Part shown: positions 53,545-64,000 of the stretch, one piece after another
Position numbering within the stretch: the stretch's first letter is position 1
Layout of the letters: the number at the start of each line of letters is the position of its first letter
NCBI GenBank assembly: GCA_029207755.1
Contig: JARCOQ010000017.1
Span: forward strand, 9,374,945 to 9,438,944
DNA length: 64,000 bases
Direction: 5' to 3'
Origin: Chamaea fasciata
Lineage: Eukaryota; Chordata; Aves; Passeriformes; Sylviidae
The notes under the pieces: generated by a model
Database searches by the model: none
The model's input: only the letters and a program-made list of their open reading frames with translations
Told to the model about the DNA's origin: nothing
Made by a program: the position numbers and the translations under genes

Positions 53545-54793
53545 AAAATCATAATCTTCCAGTCTGCTGAGGGCTCTTGTTTTGCTTTTAAAAAGGGGGT
53601 GGGGCTGGGGAGGAGGGGGGTGTTGGGTATGGGACTGGAGTAAGGACAACCTGTTTCCTGTAACTGTGCGTGGACTGGAGTGGCAGATTCTTCCCACTCT
53701 GCCTGTGAAATTCGACTCGTTTACTGTGTGAACTCTGGCAGCACCACCTGCTTTTTTAGAAGCAGAAGTCTTTTTTTTCCTTTCCCGTATCACCGGGAAC
53801 AGACACCAGCCCTCTCAACTGAGAACTGCTGGAAGCCTGAGCCGCTGGCCCCTGCCCAGCTGGGAGTGCTGGAGTTGTGTGTCACTTGTCTGCATTAGGC
53901 CACCGTGGTCTAACTCAGGGCTCTTGGCCCTCTGATCCTGCTTGAATAGCTACAAGATTCTCTCAGTCTCTCTTTGTGGGGAGCCAGCCTTCCCACCTTG
54001 CTGATCAAGGGCGAGTGCAACAGCTCACAAATGGACTTGGCCAAAAGCTGCTGGAGTCAGAGGCAGTTGAGTCATCTCCTCCTGCTCAGCCTGCCAAAGA
54101 GATGTGTGCACTGCTGAAGTGCTTTCTGAACTCTATGCTCCAAGATCCCAGCCTGAAAGCCTCAGTTATGCTGCTGCTTTTATAAAGCCTGACAGGCAGT
54201 AGAGACTGTCTCTTCCCCTCCTCCTCCATGTCCTGGGTTTACCAAGGTATTCACTGTAGGGAGAAAGAACCAGCGTGCTGCAAGACACAGGGTTTTGGAA
54301 GCCACTGTGAGCTTTACCCTACAAAACTCACTCTAGCCCAAAAGGCTGGGTGTGGGCAGGGCAGGGGAGGGTCCATGAGGTGGAGGCATGGCTTAAAGCA
54401 GTAAATGCTACAGCCATTTTCAGAGATAATGGGTTTGGGCCAGGGGTGACTGAAGGTGCTGGTGCTACTGACTGGAGAAGGGCAGAGGCTGGAAAAATGC
54501 TTGGTGTCTCCAGCTTCCCTGGCAGAGGGATGTCGAAAATCCAGGGTGGTGGTGGGTCAGGCCTACAGCCTGGGGCAGAGGTTGCTTTTTGAGAAGCCTT
54601 AGAGGTTGACACAAAACACCTGTAAACTTTGAAGGTTTCCCTCCCCTTTGCCATTCGTTTGTCTTTCCTTCAGTCTTCTGGTGGAGAGCAGCAGAAGTGG
54701 CTGTTGCTGTCCTGAGGCTGTTCAAGCTATGAGGTTGTGAAACTTCCAGAGTATTGTTTGTTCATTGCACAGCTGTTCAAAACGTTTAATAAA
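53545..54793 (+). other. BLCAP 3' UTR with poly(A) signal
   Basis: About 1.25 kb after the stop ending at AATAAA (54788-54793), followed by GT-rich sequence. A long 3' UTR is typical for BLCAP. Open frames inside it are short and unremarkable. Confidence 0.7.
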
Positions 54794-57700
54794 GCTTTAT
54801 AAACTTTGGTCTGTGGCCTCCTGCCCAGCATGATGCATTGGCTGCTCATTGTGGATGCCTTTGCCCAGCAATCACGTGTCTCTGCATTGTGCTGTTCCCA
54901 GCACAGCAACCCCAAACAGTCTCCAGCAAGAGGCAGAGCCTGTTTGCCCTGTAGCTCCCAGCACTGACTCCTCCTGACTGTTTAAGCTGACCTTGGCTGA
55001 CTGGGAGCCAGACTGGCAATTCCTAAACAGCCTCATCTCACAACCAGAAGCACCTCCTGTGCTGTGTGTGTCTCTGCACTTACGTGACAGATTCCCCTTT
55101 TCCTTGCTGCTTATAGAATTAACCCCCGGAGCTGTGTCCTGGAAGCCGCTAATCCCCAGAGCCGACAGTAAAAGTGTCTGCTGAGTGGCCACGTGGTGTC
55201 AGACCATCCCATGACACCACCTCACCCCAGCCTGGCCCTCTGCTCCGGGCGGCCCAGCTGCCACCAGCCATCCCGGGGGACACGCATGGTGGTGTGAGCC
55301 CTTCCCCAGCCTTGGCCATGCCCCTGTGTAGAATGGGGAGAGACAGACTGTGGGATCCAACAGTGCCCAGAAACACCTGAGAGTGTTAAAGGCTGTGGGA
55401 GCTGTGCTGCTGGAGCTCAGACAGGCTTTGGAAAGAGTTCAGGGCATAGTATTGTTTACATGATTAAAGAAAAGCATGTGCCACATCAAAAATAGATGTG
55501 ACAGCTCCGTCACCTGTCAGGGTGAGGGAAATCCCAGTAGCTGTCACATCAGCTCAGGCATAAATAACAAATGGAAAGGAGAGGGGAAGGCACTCATTGC
55601 AAGCCATGGTGCAGCTGTGCTCTGAGCAACTTTTCAGTTTCGATGTATTTAAGCGAATGCACTCTGTTCTGTCAAGAGAACACTTCTGTTGCTCACTAGC
55701 CAAGTTGCACTTAACAGCAATTGAAATAAATGCTAGCCACAAAGCCACGCAACCCTTTGGATGAGAGTAGGCCATGGTTTGTACGTGGGGTTCAAGACAA
55801 GGTACAGCTGTGAGCTCTTGCCTTGTATGAAACCCAGCTCGAAAAAAAGCAAAAGAGGGAGGCTGCAGGACAGCTTTCAATGCGGTAAGAAGCCTCCCAC
55901 CCCTACTGCAGAGAAGGAGCACTCTTGGATGTGCACACAGCCTTCCCCAGCACACTCTATTATCCTCTTTAGGGCCCTGAGATACCATCTTCATTGCAAA
56001 GATAAAAAAAGTAAAGCAACTTTGTCATGGTCAGACAGGAAGCCTCGGGCAGAAGGAGGCACCCAACAAAGTCTCACATCCCATGCTAATGCCTGGTTCA
56101 TCCTTCTCCATAAAGAACCTGTGAAAAACCAGCCTGTGCAGAACAGGTCGAACCCGATGGCTTCTGAAAAGCAGCATCACAGCTTCCCTGCCTGTGCAGC
56201 ACAGATGGGGATGAGCCTGGGCAGACACGGCCAGAGTGCTCAGCCAGGTGTTTGCAGCTGCATGGAAAAATGCTCACACGAGATGTTTTGCCCTTCTCTG
56301 CCAGAAGAGCAGTGGGGTGCCTCCGTCCCTGGATATGCTGGGGCCACCACGGGGTCTCTGTGTGGGGTCTGCACAGATGGGAAGCTTCACCAGTGGGGTT
56401 TAGGACACAACCACTGTGTTGTGCCAGGCTCCACTGAGCCTGGACACTGCCCACAGTGTCACTTGACACTTTGGCGCTGAGTGAGTCTCATCACCTTGCT
56501 GAATTACAGAGTGTCCATCTGCCTGATGCTCCCTGGATACAGGGAGCTGGAGCCTTAAGCTGTTCCTTTGTCTTTCCCTATGAGGGAGAGATCATTTTCT
56601 TTTCTAGGTCACAGATCAGTGACACAGCAGGGTCAATAAAGGAAAAAACAAAACAAAACAAAACAAAAGCCAGCCCAGGTTCCAATCCTTACAAACAGAA
56701 ATGCAGCTTGACTCAGGCAGTCCTTGGACTCCTCAGTACACCCTTAGGGTCCAGGGCCTTTTCATACTCCTCAACCCTTCTCAGGGAGAGGGAACATCCC
56801 CAGGATGAGCAGCTGGAATACCACAAGCCTTGCCTTGTTTTTGAAGCTTTAGATCTGGCTGATATCCACGATAGTGCATCAGCTTAGGATCTGATACTTG
56901 GCAGTTGAGCTCCCCAGCACTGCTCAGAGTGCAGGTAGGAATCAGCCTGCTCTCCCAGCATCTGCCTCTCATCCAGGGATCTTGCTGGGTGATTAGTGCC
57001 GCCTGCCTGGATTCTTCCTGCACACCCTGAGACAAGCCCACAACGTGGCCTTAACAAACAGCAGCAGACAGAGGAAAGAGGTTGATCCCATGGAGGAGCC
57101 ATTTGGGCTGGAAGCATGCACCAGGGAGGCTGCCAAGTCCAGAGGCACAGTCCCACTGACAACAGCACCAGCCTTGTCCCCTCATGCTGTCACCCAGGCT
57201 GGTCCAGCCAATCTCCTGAGCCAGGCAAACCACAAACATCACTCAGGGTCACAGGTAGCCCTGCAGCTTTTCTCTGGCACCAGCTGGTTTCCCAGCCGTG
57301 GGAGGTAAGCTACAGTCAAGTAAGGACTTTAGCCCTCCCCTCCAGAGCCTGACGATTAACCCTTGGCAAGAGGGTTTTGCTTCTCTTCCTGCAAAGGCAA
57401 ATCCTCTGGTAACAGGGCAAGGGAGGACAGATGGCTCAGGTGCCACCCAGACCTGCTGCTGGAGGGGATGAGATCCAAGTGACAACAGGCTGTGTCCTCT
57501 GAGTGAACACATCCTGGCAGCCTCCTGTCCACCCCTTGTTACCAGTGAGTAACAGCCACTGTGGGAGCTCTGGTGGCACTGCCAGCAAAACCTGAGAGCC
57601 TGACACATGGGGACAGTCCTGCTGTGAGCCAACCCTTTAACATACAGCACCCTGCTCCTGCCCCAGGAGATCTCCTGGAGCATTTAGGCTGTGGGAGGGA

Positions 57701-59118
57701 CCCCAGGCCCTCAGCACAACTCAGGATTTGCAGTGCAGGCCTGACCCTGTGCACTCAAAAGCATTTATCCTGTGGGAGCCAGGACTCCAGGTTCTTGGGG
57801 AGTGCTACCACTGAGTTTTGGGTAAGTGAAGGGGATGTTCGAGTCAAATAACTCGTCCTCGCCATTTTAGAGCCCACTGCCAAGACAAACTGCACAGCAC
57901 AGGACCCCTGCCCCCTCACCAGAGCTGCTCAGGGGCAGCCACAGCCCCACCCTAATACCCTCTTAAGATACCTCAGCTGCTACTGAGGCCGAGGACAAGA
58001 CAGGGAGAGGAGGAAGCAAACAGTGCCATAGGCAGGGCTTGGGAGTACTGAATCCAGTCCGCTCATCCCCTGTACGCAAACCACCTCAGTCCCCCTGCAC
58101 TTCCCCAGAGGCCAGGCTGGTCAGCAGCCCCCTGGCCTCCCCCAGCACCCACCTCCTCCTCCATTTCACCCCCCACGGCCATCCCACTCTCAAACAGCAA
58201 CACCAAAGGTGCACATCCAAGGGCTGGCAGAACCAGGGCCTCAGTTTCCCTCCTGGGGTGACCTGGCTAGCCCACCCCCAGCCCACACATTGCACGGAGA
58301 CCAGGGGACCTGCACACAAGAGATAATCCCTCAATCGCTTAATTGCTTTAAAGACAAACAAAACATAAAGCATTAAACTTTTAAGGTGATAAGACTGAGT
58401 CACTTACCAGTCTGAGGAGGAGGGAGCAGCCAGACTGGGGGGCTTGAGGCACTAAAGCCACCCCAGACTGTGGTGATGATGGTAGTGATGAAGAACAGCA
58501 GCAACATCCACTCTGAATTTAGAAAACCCCCTGTGCCCAGCACTGTGCTGTATGTCAATTACTTAATCACCGAGTGAGGGATCCCAATCAGTACCCACTA
58601 ATGACCTTGACACAGCAGGCTTGTTTCTTAGACTTGCTGTCCCTGTCTTGTCCCCCCCCAGCCCAGCCTGGGTGGCATCACTCAGGGATGCTGTGCCCTG
58701 GATTCTGGTGGCACAGACACCTGTCCTGCCCTGTGCTTGCCTTGGGCCACACATTGGCAGAGTCCTGCTCTGCCAGCGTGCCCCAGGCTGGGGGCACATG
58801 GAACAAGCCTGTCTGGGGAATGGCTCCAGTGGCACAGAAGCCCCACCAGATCCCAGAAGCATCTTCCAAAAAATGCGTCTGAAGCACCAGGAGCTTCACA
58901 TGGGTACTGCACTTGCTCCAGGTAGCATCAGCTCCTCTAACAGGTATGCTAAGGTGCTAACAAGTCCTGTCATACACAAGCTACACTTTCGTTTTGTGAG
59001 GTCTGTTTGTATTTAATTATCAAATAGCAAAGTATTTACATCAATGTTAGAGTTTCAAAGCATCTCCACCCCCCCACCACCCACAAAGCTGGACCTTTTC
59101 AGGTTTTTTTTCCAAAGT
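54794..59118. other. Intergenic region between convergent BLCAP and SRC
   Basis: About 4.3 kb with no recognised gene. It contains an (AAAAC)n array at about 56643-56668. Both neighbours end into this region. Confidence 0.55.
56643..56668. repeat. (AAAAC)n array
   Basis: About five AAAAC units between BLCAP and SRC. A simple repeat with no visible parent element. Confidence 0.88.
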
Positions 59119-59130
59119 TTTATTACTATC

Positions 59131-59184
59131 AAAAAAAAAAAAAAAGAAAAAAAAAAAAAAAAGAAAAAAAAAAAAAAGAAAAAG
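59131..59184. repeat. A-rich tract (A)n interrupted by G
   Basis: About 54 bases of A with single G interruptions on the plus strand, beside a minus-strand AATAAAA. On the minus strand this is a T-run just upstream of the hexamer, so it is not a retroposon tail for a minus-strand element. Confidence 0.9.
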
Positions 59185-60058
59185 CTAAATATTTTACTTA
59201 GACACCAAAAAAGGCAAGTGAGGGGAGCTGGGGAGAGAGACACAGATCCACATGTTCTCTGCATAGTCAGTTGGAGATCTTACAAAAGACTGTGTAAAAA
59301 AATTATAACAGCAGAGGAGAATGACTTGTAGGGTTTTATGGACCCCAGGAAGCCAAAGAGCATCCTCAGGCAGGGGCTCCCCTCTGGAGTTTATTGGCTG
59401 TAAAAGTAAATTGGCAGACAGGATGATGATGGAGGGGAAGCTCTGCATTCCCAGGGCCTCCAGGCCATGCTGCCTGTGGTGGCGAGTTTGGTGACACTGG
59501 GTCCCACCACAGGCACTGCACAGAAACACAGATGGACGCACGGACATGTGGACATAGCGCCCCATGGAGGAGGGCTTCTCTGGGATTGCCTTACTGCCTT
59601 CTGCCCTGAAGTGTCCCCAACACATCTCCTTCACCAGATCTTGCTGAAAGCCTTGGGGAATGAAGCCATCCTGGGGTGCTCCTTGCACTTGCTGCCTTCT
59701 GGAAAGAGCCAGAGGCTGAACTCGCCAGGTAAATCCCTTCCTGTCCTGCTGCACCCAAGACCCTGCACATGCCACTAAAGGCCAAACCTTAACACGTGTG
59801 CTTGCCTTCTCTCTCCCCAGCTTCCAGACCAAATCTGGCTTCCTCATGTTACATTTGTAAAAGGTTTCTCCCAGGGACAGGGATTTGTATAATTCAGGCA
59901 GAACTATGGCACAAGCCAGCCCTTGGAACAGCTACCAAGGGACAGGGCATTTGTGGCAGCTGCCCATCCCTAAAGGCTGCAAACATGGGAAGACTGAGAA
60001 CACTGAGGGTTGGGAATTCCCTGCCCAAACACAGAAATGCCAACACAGCAAACCTGCT

Positions 60059-60077
60059 GGGGGGGGGGGGGGGGGGA
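60059..60077. repeat. G19 homopolymer
   Basis: Nineteen consecutive G on the plus strand, hence C19 in the putative SRC 3' UTR. Long G-runs are a common site of assembly length error. Confidence 0.9.
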
Positions 60078-60290
60078 GAAAAGGCTCCAACTCCCAAAAT
60101 GATTTTAAAAAAATCCATTAAACCAGCTGCTGCTCTTCAAGCCAGCATGATCTCTCCATACTGCTGAAGAGCCTGTTCAAACTGATTTTAAATGTTTTAC
60201 TCGTTAAAAAAGCAGCCACCAAACAACCAACCATGTACCTGGTTCATAAATAAGTGGCTGGGTCAAACCACACCAGGGCACTGTGAGAGG

Positions 60291-60326
60291 GAGTGAGTGA
60301 GTGAGTGAGTGAGTGAGTGAGTGAGT
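60291..60326. repeat. (GAGT)n microsatellite
   Basis: Nine perfect GAGT units. On the SRC strand this is (ACTC)n in the putative 3' UTR. Confidence 0.92.
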
Positions 60327-62022
60327 GGCAGTGGCTTGCCTGGGTCCTGCTCTGGTGGAGATCTGGGCAGGGGTTTTGCCCACCTCCTGCCCATGCTTGA
60401 GTCCCACCCAGCTTTTGTAAGACAGTGGCACCATGGCAGGGGCTGGTGAGGAATGAATTGGGTCTGCTGCCTGCAAGGAGGCTGTGCCAGAGGCAAACAC
60501 CATCCCAAAGGTGATGGGGAGGCACAGAAAGCCTATTGCCTGAGGACCAAGAGGAAGGCACAGGCACTGGCCTCCCCTCTCCAGGTCCTTCCCTCCAGCA
60601 CCCCTGCCCCACAGCATCCCACAGCCCCCAACCCACCATGCTCCAGGAGAGCATCCAAAGAGCCCCGGGTTTCTCTGAGACCCAGGAGGTGAAGGAGTGA
60701 AGCTTTGTGAACCACCATGGTTTCCAGCTGGGTACAGCCACAGGAGAGGGAAAACCGACACACATGCAATGAAGTCAAGGTCTGGGATGGTGCAGGGGTC
60801 ACTCAGGGGTTATGTACAAGCAGGTGCTGGGTGGGAGAGGGCAGGGAATGAGTGTTGCCTTGCCAATGCCAGGGATCAGTCCCATGGGGTGAGACATGGC
60901 TGAGGCCTTTGGGAGCAAGCAGTGGGCAGATGAAGATGCAAATGTGGCACAGCACTTCCAGATGGGGGATGTGGCTGGGGATGCTGCATGGGGACTGCTG
61001 CCTGGAAGCTGAGACACAATGGGTAGAGGGAAGGCAGCTAAAAACATACCAGGTGGACAAAACCATCTGTGAAAGTCAAGTGCTTCCTCCAAAACATTCC
61101 CACACCTGGAACAGCTACATGGGCCATGCACCCAAGCACCACAGTGGCACTGGATTTGGTGGCAGGGCCAGCCCAGGGGACTCGGCTGGTGGGAAAGCTG
61201 GTGGCAGAACTGGGGAGGGCAGCTGGGGTCTGGCTGGAAGACCTGGAGCATGTGGTGGGAGAAAGGGCAGCAGGGTGAGGGCTCTGCTAACATCCCCAGT
61301 CCTGCTCCACAGAGAGGTGAAATGCTCCCTTGAGGGAACAGACATATCTGGAAGATTTGATCGTGTGGCCGGGTGCTCCGATGGGACAGTGTTGGTCACC
61401 CAAGCCTGGAGCTGTCACATTTCAGAGTCCCAGAACCCAGCAGCCATTAAGGTCATGGTGGGGCCAGAAGGAACACCAGAGTTCTGCTGTCATCACCACC
61501 CCAGCACATCACCCCATTCAAGCCAGCCTGGAACTGTGACATCCCTGTGGCAAAACATCTCTGCCGGCACCTTCGGGAGAGCCAGAGCCAAGAGGGAGAT
61601 GGGGAGGGTGAAGGGGCAGGGAAATTTGTGCTGATTTAGAAAGGGGTTGCAGGAGACTGGGATTGTGTGTCTGAGGTGGGGTGATGCTGTCCCCCAATTC
61701 CTCCTGGCTCACCCCAGAGCTGTGGGGGGAAAAAGTCTCCCAAGACCCAAGTCTCTCAGCAGGACACACTCTGCTTGCCCTCCTGAGCGGGCTTCGTTGG
61801 TGCCCACAGGCTCCTCTCGCCAGCAGAACAGCTCCGCTCCGTTAAACACGGGCCACAAGTCTTAATGAGCGATGGGGGAAGCTCCCCTGGCTGCATCTGG
61901 AGGTGATGCCCTGTCCTGCTCCAGGGCTGCTCCACAAACACAGCCCCTCAAGTGGGGAGGCCGACCCTCGGCGCCCCGCAGTGAGGACAGCAGTGTCCCT
62001 GGTGCCAGGAGGAGCCCCGTGT

Positions 62023-64000
<1,978 letters not shown>

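Larger units (their letters stand above)
59119..62022 (-). other. Putative SRC 3' UTR
   Basis: Downstream of the SRC stop on the minus strand. Minus-strand AATAAA hexamers lie at 59390-59395 and 59119-59124, giving 3' UTRs of about 2.6 or 2.9 kb, in the range known for SRC. The segment holds a (GAGT)n array, a G19/C19 run and an A-rich tract. A 217-codon minus frame at 59194-59847 overlaps both poly(A) candidates and has no recognisable domain, so I do not call it a gene. Confidence 0.45.

Noticed and set aside
59194..59847. 217-codon minus frame downstream of SRC
   Set aside because: No domain or start context, and it spans likely poly(A) sites of SRC. It is most simply 3' UTR.

Overview
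The window is vertebrate nuclear DNA, almost certainly from a bird. The genes have short introns, six GC-rich CpG-island promoters are packed into 64 kb, and the recognisable interspersed repeats are CR1 LINE fragments. The gene content corresponds to human chromosome 20q (chicken chromosome 20). I cannot fix the species. The SRC kinase exons look strongly avian, but nothing I see separates a passerine from other birds with confidence.

Layout, left to right. Positions 1-9963 are intron 1 of a minus-strand gene whose first coding exon (9964-10038) is the signal-peptide exon of syndecan-4 (SDC4); the other SDC4 exons lie beyond the left edge. SYS1, a Golgi membrane protein, follows on the plus strand at 16187-17903 with three coding exons. 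A complete three-exon minus-strand gene of the neuritin family lies at 22677-26042, where the human locus has no neuritin gene. DBNDD2 (plus, 30306-36797, four coding exons) and PIGT (plus, 39094-44153, twelve coding exons, subunit of GPI transamidase) come next. After PIGT the human-like gene order breaks. BLCAP (plus, single coding exon 53281-53544, untranslated first exon ending near 47332) follows directly, and the right end holds the last seven coding exons of the SRC tyrosine kinase on the minus strand (62023 to past the edge). BLCAP and SRC converge tail to tail, as in human.

These genes are not an operon-like system. They share a chromosome segment and mostly act in the secretory pathway, at the plasma membrane or in signalling: SYS1 in trans-Golgi trafficking, PIGT in attaching GPI anchors, the neuritin-like protein as a likely GPI-anchored substrate of that machinery, SDC4 and SRC at cell adhesion sites.

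The most interesting observations are the additional neuritin paralogue, probably a 2R ohnologue of NRN1L because DBNDD1/DBNDD2 show the same 16q/20q pairing; the direct PIGT-BLCAP junction, which joins genes that are megabases apart in human; a cluster of CRE palindromes and a perfectly duplicated CCAAT-box module in PIGT intron 1; a duplicated unidentified segment upstream of SYS1; and a GC-rich inverted repeat immediately before the BLCAP start codon. All exon boundaries were read by eye from splice signals, phase and remembered family sequences. No alignment, RNA or database search was run.
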